64,000 nt of DNA from an uncultured Clostridia bacterium (GCA_944336975.1 CALVLH010000003.1:1-64000), one strand, 5' to 3'. Counted from the first letter of the stretch, positions 1 through 8,745 are shown. Numbers and translations are program-made. The notes: a model not told the origin generated them from the letters alone.

Positions 1-300
1 GAAAGTCCGGGCATCGCAGGGCAGGACGCCTGATAACGTCAGGTGAAGGCGACTTTAAGGAAAGTGCAACAGAAATAAACCGCAGGGAAACCTGTAAGGA
101 TGGAAAGGCGAGGTAAGAGCTCACCGACGGGACGGTAACGCCCCGTGCCATGTAAACCCCGTCCGATGCAAGATTGGGTTCCGTTCATTTGGGCTGCCCG
201 TCCGAGCGGAACCGTGAACATCGCTTGAGCTTATCGGCGACGGTAAGCCTAGATAAATGGCCGTGCACGACAGAACCCGGCTTACAGACTGACTCGGATT
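1..300 (+). ncRNA. rnpB: RNase P RNA, class A (5' end outside window)
   Basis: This is the catalytic RNA of RNase P, which matures the 5' ends of tRNAs. The window opens at the conserved GAAAGTCCGGGC element. It then shows the ACAGAAA block (68-74), the GGTAAGAGCTCACC hairpin (113-126), TGTAAACCCCG (152-162), AGATAAATGGCCG (251-263) and the 3' signature ACAGAACCCGGCTTACAGA (270-288). This set is the bacterial class A form typical of Clostridia rather than the class B form of Bacilli. The first part (P1-P3) lies upstream of the window. The exact 3' end is judged from the start of the terminator. Confidence 0.93.
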
Positions 301-314
301 GTTTTAAATGTCCG

Positions 315-351
315 CGCGTCCCGCCCGCCAAGGCGGGGCGCGTTTTTTTTT
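315..351 (+). terminator. rho-independent terminator of rnpB
   Basis: An 11-bp GC-rich stem (315-325 with 332-342, one G-T pair) with a 6-nt loop is followed by nine T residues. It sits directly after the RNase P RNA. Confidence 0.9.
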
Positions 352-496
352 CGTGCGGCGAAGCGATTTCGGCGGGGGCTGTATGCGTCAGCGGAGGAAG
401 AGCGGAGCGGACGGCGCGGCAGACAACGGGGAAGCGGCGGGGCGTGCGTCTGAGCGGAAAATTGCGATAATTTGGCGGCGCGGCGGATAAAGAAAC

Positions 497-525
497 TTGA
501 CTTTCTTTTTGCGAACGGGTAAAAT
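497..525 (+). promoter_or_regulatory. sigma-A promoter of aspS
   Basis: TTGACT (497-502), 17-bp spacer, TAAAAT (520-525), about 30 nt upstream of the aspS start, which has its own GAAGGA ribosome site. Confidence 0.75.
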
Positions 526-554
526 AGGAAAAAATGCTTTTTGAAGGATGAAAT

Positions 555-2312
555 ATGTTTTACAGAACGCATCACTGTAACGAACTGCGCGCGGAGGACG
601 CGGGCAAAAAAGTCAAACTTTCCGGCTGGCTGGACAGCAAGCGCGACAAGGGCGGACTGCTTTTCGCCGTGCTGCGCGATTTTTACGGCACGACGCAGGT
701 CGTCGCGACGGAGGATCCCTGCCTTTCTCAGCTTCGCGATATTCCCACCGAGTCGACGGTCTCGGTAGAGGGGACGGTCGTGCTCCGTTCCGCGCCCAAC
801 GAAAAGCTGGCGACGGGACTCATCGAGATCGTGCCCGAAAAGGTGGAGGTGTTGGGCAGGCGCTCGGTGCAGGCGCTTCCTTTCGAGGTGTCGCATTCCA
901 CCGAAGCGCGCGAGGACGCGCGTCTGCAATACCGCTTTTTAGACCTGCGCAACGAAGAGGTGCGCAACAAGATCATCCTGCGCTCCAAGATCATCGCCGA
1001 TCTGCGCAAGCTGATGACGGACAGGGGATTTTATGAGATCTCCACGCCCATCCTGACGAGTTCTTCGCCCGAGGGCGCGCGCGATTACATCGTGCCCAGC
1101 CGTCTGTATCCCGGCGAATTTTACGCGCTCCCGCAGGCGCCTCAGCAGTATAAACAGCTCCTGATGTGCTCGGGCTTCGATAAATATTTCCAGATCGCGC
1201 CCTGCTTCCGCGACGAGGACGCGCGCGCGGACCGTTCGCCCGGCGAATTTTATCAGCTCGACATCGAGATGGCGTTCGCCACGCAGGAGGACGTGTTCGA
1301 GGTGCTCGAAGGGGTGCTCCCGCCCGTGTTCGCCAAATATTCGGGATGGGACGCGGACAAGCCGCCCTTCCGCCGCATCGCATACCGCGACGCGCTGGAA
1401 ACGTACGGCACGGATAAGCCCGATCTGAGAAACCCGCTCGTCATCCGCGACGTGACCGACCTCATGCAGGGTTGCGGCTTCGCGGCGGTGGAGGGGAAGA
1501 CGGTCAAGGCGATCGCCGTTCCTTCCTTCAGGCAGACGAGAAAGTTCATCGACCGCACGGCGGAAGAGTTCAAGATCAAGACGGAAGGCGGCGCCATGTA
1601 CTGGTTCAAGCTGGACGAGGCGGGCGCGCCCGCGGGCGGCATCGCGAAGTTCCTTGCGGGGAATATCGGCGCCCTCAAAGAGCGGCTTTCCCTCGCGCCC
1701 GACAGCTTCGTCGCGCTCGTCGCCGAGGAGAAGAAGGGGATCGCGCAAAAACGCGCGGGGATCCTGCGCACCATGCTCGGCACGGGGCTGGATCTGCTCG
1801 AAAAGGACGTGTTCCGCTTCTGCTGGATCGTCGATTTCCCCATGTACGAGATCGGCGAGGAATCGGGTGAGCTGGAATTCTGTCACAATCCCTTCTCCAT
1901 GCCTCAGGGCGGCATGAAGGCGCTCGAAGAAAAGGATCCGCTCGAGATCCTCGCGTATCAGTACGACATCGTCTGCAACGGCGTGGAGCTTTCCTCGGGC
2001 GCGGTGAGAAATCACGATCCCGAGATCATGCTCAAAGCGTTTTCGCTGGTCGGCATGGACGAGAGCGTCGTGGAGGGGAAATTCCCCGCGCTCTATCACG
2101 CCTTCCAGTTCGGCGCGCCCCCGCACGCGGGCGTCGCGCCCGGGGTGGACCGCATGGTCATGCTCATCTGCGATACGGTGAACATCCGCGAGGTCATCGC
2201 TTTCCCCATGAACAAGAACGCGCGCGATCTGATGATGAACGCGCCTTCGCCCGTCGAACAGAAACAGCTCGACGACGTGCATATCAAGATCGTCATGCCC
2301 GAAAAGAAATGA
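555..2312 (+). CDS. aspS: aspartate--tRNA ligase
   Basis: Class II aminoacyl-tRNA synthetase that charges tRNA-Asp in the cytoplasm. The 585-residue protein has the bacterial AspRS layout: an N-terminal OB-fold anticodon-binding domain (about residues 1-105), then a catalytic core with motif 2 (FRDEDARADRSPGEFYQLD), the bacterial GAD insertion (about 280-420), and motif 3 near the C-terminus (GVAPGVDRMVMLI). Length is normal for the family. The ATG at 555 follows GAAGGA at a suitable distance and lies behind a good promoter. It is flanked by rnpB and sigK with terminators on both sides, so it appears to be a single-gene unit. AspRS versus the AsnRS-like relatives is clear from the GAD domain and length; whether it is discriminating or also charges tRNA-Asn is not decided here. 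Confidence 0.97.
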   Translation: MFYRTHHCNELRAEDAGKKVKLSGWLDSKRDKGGLLFAVLRDFYGTTQVVATEDPCLSQLRDIPTESTVSVEGTVVLRSAPNEKLATGLIEIVPEKVEVLGRRSVQALPFEVSHSTEAREDARLQYRFLDLRNEEVRNKIILRSKIIADLRKLMTDRGFYEISTPILTSSSPEGARDYIVPSRLYPGEFYALPQAPQQYKQLLMCSGFDKYFQIAPCFRDEDARADRSPGEFYQLDIEMAFATQEDVFEVLEGVLPPVFAKYSGWDADKPPFRRIAYRDALETYGTDKPDLRNPLVIRDVTDLMQGCGFAAVEGKTVKAIAVPSFRQTRKFIDRTAEEFKIKTEGGAMYWFKLDEAGAPAGGIAKFLAGNIGALKERLSLAPDSFVALVAEEKKGIAQKRAGILRTMLGTGLDLLEKDVFRFCWIVDFPMYEIGEESGELEFCHNPFSMPQGGMKALEEKDPLEILAYQYDIVCNGVELSSGAVRNHDPEIMLKAFSLVGMDESVVEGKFPALYHAFQFGAPPHAGVAPGVDRMVMLICDTVNIREVIAFPMNKNARDLMMNAPSPVEQKQLDDVHIKIVMPEKK

Positions 2313-2319
2313 CGCCGCG

Positions 2320-2349
2320 ACGGAGAGAATGCAGCTTCTCTCCGTTTTT
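2320..2349 (+). terminator. terminator after aspS
   Basis: A 10-bp stem (2320-2329 with 2336-2345), loop TGCAGC and a T-rich tail. Confidence 0.85.
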
Positions 2350-2407
2350 CTTTACTCAAAGCAGGAAGACCGCACCGCTGTGCGAAGAAGAGCGTTTCAA
2401 ATATGCG

Positions 2408-2437
2408 GAATGGTACAACCGTTCTTCGGCATACACA
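2408..2437 (+). promoter_or_regulatory. possible sigma-E-type promoter upstream of sigK
   Basis: CATACACA (2430-2437) matches the sporulation sigma-E -10 consensus CATACANT at 7 of 8 positions. GAATGGT lies 15 bp upstream (2408-2414) and is a partial -35 match. In Bacillus, sigK is transcribed by sigma-E, which makes this plausible. No sigma-A promoter was seen in the gap, but the -35 match is weak. Confidence 0.35.
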
Positions 2438-2477
2438 TAGTGTGCGGGCAGGATAACGCCCCGCTGCGAGGTGTAGG

Positions 2478-3179
2478 ATGCTGGAATTTCTGTATGCGTT
2501 TTTGAGCAGGCTGTTTTTCTTTACGGGCGCGGTGCGCGACGGGAGCTGTTTTCCCAAGCCGCTTTCGGCGGCGGAAGAGGAGAAGTATCTCGCGCTCGCG
2601 AAAGAGGGAGACCGCCGCGCGAAGGATGTTCTCGTACGGCACAATATGCGCCTTGTCGCGCACATCGTCAAAAAGTACGCGGGCGCGGCGGAGACGGACG
2701 ATATGCTCTCGGTGGGGAGCATCGGGCTGATCAAGGCGATCAATACCTACGAGCCCGGGCACGGCACGCGGCTGGCGACCTATACCGCGCGGTGCATCGA
2801 GAACGAGATCTTAATGCTTATCCGCGCGGGGAAGAAGCACAAGTCCAATCTCTCCCTCTCCGATCCCGTGGGGACGGACAAAGAGGGGAACGAGCTGACC
2901 ATCATGGACCTGCTCTTCGAAAAGGAAGACAAGGTCTTCGGAAGCGTGGAACAGTCGCTCATGCAGGAAAAATTTCTCTCGGCGGTCAAAAAACTGCTCA
3001 ACGAGCGGGAGACGACTATCATCTGCCTGAGATATGCGCTGGCGGGCGGCGTGCCGCTCGCGCAACGGGAAGTGGCGGCGAAGCTGAAAATCTCGCGTTC
3101 GTATGTCTCGCGCATCGAAAAGCGGGCGCTGGGCAAGTTGCGGGAAGGGCTGAACCGAGAAGACTTTTTCTCGGAATGA
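2478..3179 (+). CDS. sigK: RNA polymerase sporulation sigma factor SigK
   Basis: Late mother-cell sigma factor of sporulation, directing coat and cortex genes. The 233-residue protein has a hydrophobic N-terminal pro-region (residues 1-20), then sigma region 2 (NMRLVAHIVKKYAG, SVGSIGLIKAINTYEPG, TYTARCIENEILM) and region 4 ending in the helix-turn-helix VAAKLKISRSYVSRIEKRAL. Region 2.4 and the SDPVGTDKEGNE stretch match SigK closely. The gene is continuous, with no skin-type element in the middle as in some Bacillus and Clostridioides strains. Its start follows GAGGTG. It is alone between terminators. SigE is the nearest alternative, but the short pro-region and the KEGNE motif favour SigK. 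Confidence 0.9.
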   Translation: MLEFLYAFLSRLFFFTGAVRDGSCFPKPLSAAEEEKYLALAKEGDRRAKDVLVRHNMRLVAHIVKKYAGAAETDDMLSVGSIGLIKAINTYEPGHGTRLATYTARCIENEILMLIRAGKKHKSNLSLSDPVGTDKEGNELTIMDLLFEKEDKVFGSVEQSLMQEKFLSAVKKLLNERETTIICLRYALAGGVPLAQREVAAKLKISRSYVSRIEKRALGKLREGLNREDFFSE

Positions 3180-3249
3180 ACGGAAAACGGAGGGCTTTTT
3201 TCCGAAAACGGCGGAAAAACGGCTACGGCGGGGCGCGGAATTTTCCCGA

Positions 3250-3276
3250 ACGGGGCGGCGCCCCGTTTTTCTTTTC
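3250..3276 (+). terminator. terminator after sigK
   Basis: A GC-rich hairpin (CGGGGC / GCCCCG, 3-nt loop, 3251-3265) is followed by TTTTTCTTTT. Confidence 0.8.
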
Positions 3277-3348
3277 CCGAGCGGGGCGCCGCGGGCGGCA
3301 TAAAATGCGAAAATGCGCGAAAAGCACGCAACTTTCACGGAAATTCAC

Positions 3349-3377
3349 TTTACAAAACGCGCAAAATTTACTATAAT
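3349..3377 (+). promoter_or_regulatory. sigma-A promoter giving a leaderless transcript
   Basis: TTTACA (3349-3354), 17-bp spacer, perfect TATAAT (3372-3377). Only six bases separate the -10 box from the ATG at 3384, so transcription should start at or next to the start codon. No ribosome-binding site is present. Confidence 0.8.
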
Positions 3378-3383
3378 TTTTCT

Positions 3384-4259
3384 ATGATTCACATCGCAGA
3401 CGCATGGAAAGATTATCAGGTGATCGCGACGGGCGACGGCTATAAGCTGGAGCGCTGGAAAGACGTATGCCTGCTCCGTCCCGATCCTCAGGTGATCTGG
3501 AAGGCGCAGTGCGATCTCTTTTCTTATCCCGGGATCGACGCGGTCTATCACCGCAGCGACAAGGGGGGCGGCGGTTGGGAATACCGCAGACACATCCCGC
3601 AGGAATGGACGATCGCCTATCGCGATCTCACCTTTAAAATAAAGCCGATGGGCTTCAAGCACACGGGCTTGTTCCCCGAGCAGGCGGCGAACTGGGAGAC
3701 GATGGCGTCGCTCATCCGCGGCGCGGAACGCCCCGTGCGCGTGCTCAATCTCTTCGCCTATACGGGCGGCGCGACGGTCGCCTGCGCCAAGGCGGGCGCG
3801 GAGGTCACGCACGTGGACGCGGCGAAGGGCATGGTCGAACGCGCGGGCGAAAACGCGCGGCTCTCGGGCATCGACCGCGGCATCCGCTACATCGTGGACG
3901 ATTGCAAGAAATTCGTGCAGAGGGAGATCCGCCGCGGCAATCGTTACGACGCGATCGTGATGGATCCGCCTTCCTACGGGCGCGGGCCCAACGGCGAGAT
4001 GTGGAAGATCGAGAGCGAATTATATTCCTTCGTACAGCTCTGCACGCAGGTGCTGACCGAAAAGCCGCTTTTCTTTCTCATCAACAGCTACACGACGGGG
4101 CTTCAACCCGCCGTGCTCGGCAACATTTTAACCCTTTGCCTCAAAGGCTACCAAGGAAAAATCGACGCGTACGAAGTGGGACTGCCCACACGGGAGGGCA
4201 TCTGCCTTCCCTGCGGCGCGGGAGGAATTTATATCGATGACGCAGCAAAACGAGGATAA
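3384..4259 (+). CDS. class I SAM-dependent rRNA methyltransferase (RlmI-like)
   Basis: Predicted 23S rRNA cytosine methyltransferase of the COG1092 (RlmI/RlmK) family. In 291 residues it shows the SAM-binding glycine motif (LNLFAYTGGATVACAKAGAE, about residues 114-133), the acidic loop at the end of the next strand (VTHVDAAKGMVERAGENA) and the catalytic DPPSYGRGPNGE motif (about 193-204). It lacks the N-terminal PUA domain of full-length RlmI, so it is the shorter Firmicutes form; the target base is not known. The ATG lies six bases after a TATAAT box and has no Shine-Dalgarno, suggesting leaderless translation. It overlaps the downstream pseudouridine synthase gene by 23 bp, so the two rRNA-modification enzymes are co-transcribed. 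Confidence 0.85.
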   Translation: MIHIADAWKDYQVIATGDGYKLERWKDVCLLRPDPQVIWKAQCDLFSYPGIDAVYHRSDKGGGGWEYRRHIPQEWTIAYRDLTFKIKPMGFKHTGLFPEQAANWETMASLIRGAERPVRVLNLFAYTGGATVACAKAGAEVTHVDAAKGMVERAGENARLSGIDRGIRYIVDDCKKFVQREIRRGNRYDAIVMDPPSYGRGPNGEMWKIESELYSFVQLCTQVLTEKPLFFLINSYTTGLQPAVLGNILTLCLKGYQGKIDAYEVGLPTREGICLPCGAGGIYIDDAAKRG

Positions 4260-4950
4260 ATTGGTCATACTTCACGAGGACAACCACATCATCGTGGTGA
4301 TGAAGCCGCAGAATCTGGCTTCCTGTCCCGACGAGAGCGGGGACGACAATCTGCTCGACCGCATCCGCGAATATGTCAAGACGACGTACGACAAGCCGGG
4401 GAACGTCTACATCGGGCTTGTCCACCGTCTCGACCGTCCCACGGGCGGCGTGATGGTGTTTGCCAAGACGAGCAAGGCGGCGGGACGGCTGGGCGAACAG
4501 ATGAAGACGGGGGATTTCGAAAAGAAATATCTCGCCGTTCTCAACGGCACGCCCAATCCCGAGAGCGGCACGCTCGTCAACTATCTCAAAAAGAACACGG
4601 TCAACAACATGGTATATCTGTGCACGCAGGCGACGGACGGCGCGAAGATGGCGTCGCTCGAATACCGCATCCTGCAAAAGGACGAGCGCCTTTCCCTTGC
4701 GGAGGTGCGCCTCCATACGGGCAGGAGCCATCAGATCCGCGTGCAGATGGCGGGCATCGCGCATCCCGTCTACGGGGATATGCGGTACGGCGGCGAACGG
4801 GCGCAGAAGGGCAAGCTCGCGCTGTGGGCGTATTCGCTCACGTTCACGCATCCCGTGACCAAAGAACGGATGAAATTCATCTGCGAACCGCCCGAAGACG
4901 AGACGCCCTGGAACCGTTTCGACGTCGTTTCCGTCCTTCGTCCCCAATAA
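4237..4950 (+). CDS. RluA-family pseudouridine synthase
   Basis: Isomerises uridine to pseudouridine in rRNA or tRNA. The 237-residue protein is a catalytic domain alone, with the RluA active-site motif VHRLDRPTGGVMVFAKTS (catalytic Asp about residue 67) and the later signature LHTGRSHQIRVQMA. No N-terminal S4 domain is present, unlike the second RluA protein at 10492. It starts inside the 3' end of the methyltransferase gene (23-bp overlap) and ends the two-gene operon. Which nucleotide it modifies cannot be told from the sequence. Confidence 0.88.
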   Translation: MTQQNEDKLVILHEDNHIIVVMKPQNLASCPDESGDDNLLDRIREYVKTTYDKPGNVYIGLVHRLDRPTGGVMVFAKTSKAAGRLGEQMKTGDFEKKYLAVLNGTPNPESGTLVNYLKKNTVNNMVYLCTQATDGAKMASLEYRILQKDERLSLAEVRLHTGRSHQIRVQMAGIAHPVYGDMRYGGERAQKGKLALWAYSLTFTHPVTKERMKFICEPPEDETPWNRFDVVSVLRPQ

Positions 4951-4994
4951 TTTTTGCGAAAACGTATTTTCTCCCGAAAGACGGGCGATACCGC

Positions 4995-5023
4995 TTGACG
5001 GACGGGGGATTTTTGTGTAAAAT
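4995..5023 (+). promoter_or_regulatory. sigma-A promoter of the surface-protein gene
   Basis: TTGACG (4995-5000), 17-bp spacer, TAAAAT (5018-5023). Confidence 0.7.
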
Positions 5024-5071
5024 AAAAAGGATTATCGGGTAATGTTTTTATCCGAATGGAGCAGTATTTTC

Positions 5072-7216
5072 ATGAAAAGATTCAAATCTCGCTTAATCAC
5101 CCTGATCGCGCTGTTCGCCGTCACTCTGAGCGCGGCGTTCGGCTCGTTCTTCTATTCCGTAGGAGCGAATGCGGAAGAGACATATACCCCCGACGGCATT
5201 TTCTCGGCGGGTACGGGCGGAACCGTGACCGCTTCCGAAGAGACGGAAGGAAATTCTTACGTTCAGTTCACCTTCAAAGACGGCGGGGCGGTGCATTACC
5301 GTCAGGATCTCGCTCTCAAATGGTATGAACAGAAGGGCGCGGCGAGCTATTTCTCCGTCGTCTTTGCTTTCCCCGAGATCGGGTTCTCCGAATTCACGCT
5401 CACTTTCGAGAGCGCGCAGGAGAACGTCAGCAAGGACGGGACGACTTCCAACTCCCTCATCTTCACGGCGGGTGCGGATAACGCAGTCACCGCGGCGGTG
5501 AAGAACGCCGAAGAGGAGACGGGCGCGGCGGTCGCGGTAGACGCGACGGGCGACGTCACGATATCCTTCGCGAACGACGTCAACGGCGATTTCGACGTGC
5601 TCGTGAACGGGACGAAAGTCGGGACGTTCACCAACATCGGCGGATATTTCATGGAATATCTCTCTTCCTCTTCTTCCACGCCCAGGATCCCCATCACCTT
5701 TACGGCGGATCTCAAAGAGGGGACGGAAGAGCAGACGGTGCTCGTCAAATCTCTCAACAATCAGTCTCTTCAGCTGGAAGAGGGCAAGGTCAAGGACGAC
5801 GCGGCTCCCGTGCTCGTCGTGAACGAAGCGGTCAAATCCTTCCAGCTCGGCTATAAATTCAGCCTTTCCTATGAGGCGATCGACGTCTGCGACGAATCGG
5901 TGAGCGTGACGCGCCAGTATTACATGGCGGGGATGCCTCAGGAGGAGGACGCGGAAGAGATCGAATACGAATCCCTGTCCACGTCGACCTATTTCCTTCC
6001 TCTGACGGAAGGGAGCACGGAGGAGAAGGTCTCCATCCGCTTCAAGCTCACGGACGACGGGCAGAACGGGAACGACGACTACGTCTATCTCGCATGGTAT
6101 GCGGAAAACGTGACGACGGAGGACGAGATCGATTATATCCCCGTCGTGCGCGATTCGGACGGTCCCGTGTATCTGTGCTCGACCAACGACGACGCGACCA
6201 AGACGAGCTCGCTCGACGAGAACAACCCCGCGTATCTCGATTATGCGGACGCCGTAAAGGCGGCGGCAGAGGGACTGAATGCGGGCGAAGGCGCATATTT
6301 CTATCTTCCTTCCCTGCGCGGATTGCTCTCCGATAACGATACCGATTACAGGAATTTCACGTTCAGCGTTTATTATAAGAAGCAGTCCTCCTCGACGTCG
6401 CAGTCGGAGACCTCGCTCAAATACAACACGCTCAAATTCGAGATCGACGAAGAGGGTTCTTATTCCTTCCGCGTTCTCGTGACGGACAAGCTGGGCAACG
6501 GACTGAAAGTCTATCAGGACGGCAGGCTGGTCTCGGTGACCTCTTCCAACATCTGGGACATCGACGCGATCCCGCAGTTCGACTTCGAGGTTTACAGCAC
6601 GGGCGCGACCATCGAGAAGGCGGACGAGCAGGCGCTCGGCTATCTCGACAGCACCTATAATATCGATGATTTCGAGATCATCGCCCTCAGCGGTTATCAG
6701 GTAGACTATACCCTCTATTTCTTCGATACGGAAGCGTATTTTGCCGATCATAACAAATATCCTTCCTATTCCGATCTCGTGGCAGATCCCGAGGCGTATG
6801 CGACGGAGAAATATCTCAGGAGCATCCAGGAATACGATTCTACCATTTCTGAAGACGATCCCGCCTGGGACAGAACGGATAACGATTATGAATGGAAGCC
6901 GTCCTCTCTGAGCTTCCGTCCTCAGGAAGCAGGTTTCTATTTCGTCAAGGCGGAAGTGACCGACGCGAATTATTGGAGCGAAGAGGACCGCGCGATCGCT
7001 TATCAGGTGATCGAGGTCAGCAACCCGATCGACGAGATCTCCGGAGAGACCTATTGGTTGCAGAACAACATCGTTTCCGTCGTTCTGCTCGGCGTATGCG
7101 TAGTGCTCGCGATCGCGATCGTCGTGCTCTTCCTCATCAAGCCGTCCGAAAAGAACGTGGAAGAAGTGGATCTTTCCAAGCTCAAGGGCAAGAAGAAAAA
7201 TACGGACAAAAAATAA
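5072..7216 (+). CDS. large secreted, C-terminally anchored surface protein
   Basis: Function unknown. The 714-residue protein starts with a classical signal peptide (MKRFKSR then a hydrophobic core, likely cut near VGANAEE about residue 35). It ends with one transmembrane helix (VVLLGVCVVLAIAIVVLFLI, about 680-699) followed by a lysine-rich cytoplasmic tail. The outside part is acidic, rich in Asp, Glu, Ser, Thr and Tyr, and looks beta-rich, like Ig- or lectin-type adhesion modules, but I cannot name a domain. An in-frame ATG at 5042 would add ten residues. I prefer 5072 because the Arg/Lys n-region then starts the signal peptide and GGAG precedes it. It is a single gene between its own promoter and terminator. 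Topology resembles the proteins at 42208-44706 and 45406-46131. Confidence 0.75.
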   Translation: MKRFKSRLITLIALFAVTLSAAFGSFFYSVGANAEETYTPDGIFSAGTGGTVTASEETEGNSYVQFTFKDGGAVHYRQDLALKWYEQKGAASYFSVVFAFPEIGFSEFTLTFESAQENVSKDGTTSNSLIFTAGADNAVTAAVKNAEEETGAAVAVDATGDVTISFANDVNGDFDVLVNGTKVGTFTNIGGYFMEYLSSSSSTPRIPITFTADLKEGTEEQTVLVKSLNNQSLQLEEGKVKDDAAPVLVVNEAVKSFQLGYKFSLSYEAIDVCDESVSVTRQYYMAGMPQEEDAEEIEYESLSTSTYFLPLTEGSTEEKVSIRFKLTDDGQNGNDDYVYLAWYAENVTTEDEIDYIPVVRDSDGPVYLCSTNDDATKTSSLDENNPAYLDYADAVKAAAEGLNAGEGAYFYLPSLRGLLSDNDTDYRNFTFSVYYKKQSSSTSQSETSLKYNTLKFEIDEEGSYSFRVLVTDKLGNGLKVYQDGRLVSVTSSNIWDIDAIPQFDFEVYSTGATIEKADEQALGYLDSTYNIDDFEIIALSGYQVDYTLYFFDTEAYFADHNKYPSYSDLVADPEAYATEKYLRSIQEYDSTISEDDPAWDRTDNDYEWKPSSLSFRPQEAGFYFVKAEVTDANYWSEEDRAIAYQVIEVSNPIDEISGETYWLQNNIVSVVLLGVCVVLAIAIVVLFLIKPSEKNVEEVDLSKLKGKKKNTDKK

Positions 7217-7231
7217 GGTTTCATAAACCAA

Positions 7232-7261
7232 GGCGCCGCGGGCAACCCCGCGGCGCCGTTT
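7232..7261 (+). terminator. terminator after the surface-protein gene
   Basis: An 11-bp all-GC stem (7232-7242 with 7247-7257), loop CAAC, followed by GTTTGTTT. Confidence 0.8.
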
Positions 7262-7298
7262 GTTTGCGGCTCGCCCTTCCGTATTTGTTGTTTCGGGC

Positions 7299-7327
7299 TT
7301 GTTATTTCGGAAAAGATGTGGTATAAT
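7299..7327 (+). promoter_or_regulatory. sigma-A promoter
   Basis: TTGTTA (7299-7304), 17-bp spacer, TATAAT (7322-7327). Confidence 0.65.
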
Positions 7328-7373
7328 GGCTTTGCCCGATAGGGCATATCCGCAAACGGAAGGAGAGAAGAAG

Positions 7374-7874
7374 ATGAAAGACGGTACCGATCGGCAGAAA
7401 CGGCATAAGAGAAACAAGACGATATTCAAGGTGACGGGGATCGCGGTGCTCTGTGTCGCGCTCGGCATGATCGTGACAGGCATGGTCGATTTCTTTTCCG
7501 CCATGGGAGGCGCGGGGTATCCCGAACGATTTTGGATGCTCATGGTCGGGTTGCCTCTGCTTGCAGTCGGGTTTACGCTGACCGGTCTGGGGTTCCGCAG
7601 GGAAATGGCGACGTACATCAAAAACGAATCCGTGCCCGTGTTCAACGAGGCGGGAAAGGAGATCGCGCCCGGCGTGCAGAGCATCGCTTCCGCCGTGCGG
7701 GAGGGATATGAAGGATCGGCGCAGGTCTGTCCCGTATGCGGGGAGACTAATCGCGAAGAGAGCAAATTCTGCAAAAAGTGCGGCGCGCCGCTGAAAAGAG
7801 TCTGCCCGCATTGCGGGGAGGAGGTCGCTTCGGACAGCAAATTCTGCGATAAGTGCGGCGAAGAACTCGGCTGA
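7374..7874 (+). CDS. membrane protein with double zinc-ribbon tail
   Basis: Unknown function. The 166-residue protein has two N-terminal transmembrane helices (about residues 17-40 and 53-75) followed by a cytosolic tail with two zinc ribbons, CPVCG...FCKKCG and CPHCG...FCDKCG, the latter ending almost at the C-terminus. Such double zinc ribbons are common in uncharacterised Firmicutes membrane proteins and suggest protein or nucleic-acid contacts. The ATG at 7374 was chosen because AAGGAGAG precedes it; upstream in-frame starts have no ribosome site. It is monocistronic, with its own promoter and a strong terminator. Confidence 0.75.
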   Translation: MKDGTDRQKRHKRNKTIFKVTGIAVLCVALGMIVTGMVDFFSAMGGAGYPERFWMLMVGLPLLAVGFTLTGLGFRREMATYIKNESVPVFNEAGKEIAPGVQSIASAVREGYEGSAQVCPVCGETNREESKFCKKCGAPLKRVCPHCGEEVASDSKFCDKCGEELG

Positions 7875-7905
7875 ACTCCCTTCGGTATGTTTGAAAAAAA
7901 GACGC

Positions 7906-7942
7906 AAGCCTTCGGAAACGGCCTTCCGAAGGCTTTTGTTTT
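7906..7942 (+). terminator. terminator after the zinc-ribbon gene
   Basis: A 12-bp stem (7906-7917 with 7924-7935), 6-nt loop and TTTTGTTTT tail. Confidence 0.88.
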
Positions 7943-8095
7943 GCGGAACGTCCGTCTCTGCGCGGGAAGCACGCCGACAGAGACGGCAAAGGCTTCGGTT
8001 CTGCCGAAACGCCGTCCTGCGGAAATCCGCACGCAAAAAACGCCGACGGCGCATAACCTTTTCGGCGCGGCGCAAACTGCTGACAGGAGGATGTT

Positions 8096-8335
8096 ATGGT
8101 TATCGCAAATATTATTTCCTATATTCTCGTCCTGACGGGCGCGCTGAACTGGGGGATGTACGGGATCTTCGATTTCAATCTCGTCTCCTCGATCTTCGGC
8201 GGCGCGCGCAGCACGGGCGCGATCGTCGTCTATTCGCTGATCGCTCTCGCGGCGATCTGGCTGATCGTTTCGCCGATCATCACCAACGGGATGCTGAAAT
8301 TGCAGGGCAACCGCGAAGCAAGAGAGGTCGCCTGA
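8096..8335 (+). CDS. DUF378 family membrane protein (YuzA-like)
   Basis: A 79-residue protein with two transmembrane helices and the DUF378 hallmark LTGALNWGMYGIFDFNLVSSIFG near the first helix. The family is widespread in bacteria and its role is unknown. A strong AGGAGG ribosome site lies 6 nt before the ATG. The 150 bp upstream contains an inverted repeat (CCGTCTCTG 7952-7960 with CAGAGACGG 7978-7986) but no promoter that I can call. A terminator follows at once, so it is a single-gene unit. Confidence 0.85.
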   Translation: MVIANIISYILVLTGALNWGMYGIFDFNLVSSIFGGARSTGAIVVYSLIALAAIWLIVSPIITNGMLKLQGNREAREVA

Positions 8336-8357
8336 CGGCTCGAAGCCAAACGGGCGG

Positions 8358-8398
8358 AACGCGCCGTCTTTCTTGTTTGAGAAAGACGGCGCGTTTTG
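8358..8398 (+). terminator. terminator after the DUF378 gene
   Basis: A perfect 15-bp stem (8358-8372 with 8381-8395), 8-nt loop; the T-tract is short. Confidence 0.8.
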
Positions 8399-8520
8399 CG
8401 TGCGCCGCTTCTCCCCATTGAACGGCGGGGCGTTTTCGGCAGCGCGCTTTGGGTGAGAAAAGCGGGGGGGAAGGTTGCGCTTCGGGGTATAAATGCGGGG
8501 AAGGGAGCATTGATAATGGT

Positions 8521-8745
8521 ATGGTGGTCAGTGATCTCAAAAAAGGCGAGCGCGCGGTGGTGTTGCGCGTGGACGCTTCGCCCGCGCTCAAAGAGCGGCT
8601 GAGGATGCTCGATATTTCCACGGGCGCAAACATCGTCGTTTTCCGCGTTTCTCCCTTCCGCGCGACCTATCTCGTGGGGGCGGGGAGCGCCAAGGTCGCG
8701 CTGCGGCGCGAAGTCGCCAAAAAAATTCAGGTGTTCCGCCGATGA
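8521..8745 (+). CDS. feoA: FeoA-domain protein
   Basis: Small SH3-like partner of the ferrous iron transporter FeoB. The 74-residue protein carries the family pattern GERAVVLRVDASPALKERLRMLDI with a following small beta-barrel (GANIVVFRVSPFRATYLVG). It overlaps feoB by 4 bp (ATGA), so the two are translationally coupled. The ATG at 8521 is the best start; GGGAG lies about 15 nt upstream, which is far, so an alternative start is possible. No Fur- or DtxR-like operator was recognised in the 120 bp upstream. Confidence 0.82.
   Translation: MVVSDLKKGERAVVLRVDASPALKERLRMLDISTGANIVVFRVSPFRATYLVGAGSAKVALRREVAKKIQVFRR

Noticed and set aside
2478..3179. Skin-type element interrupting sigK.
   Set aside because: The reading frame is continuous through the place where the element inserts in other species.
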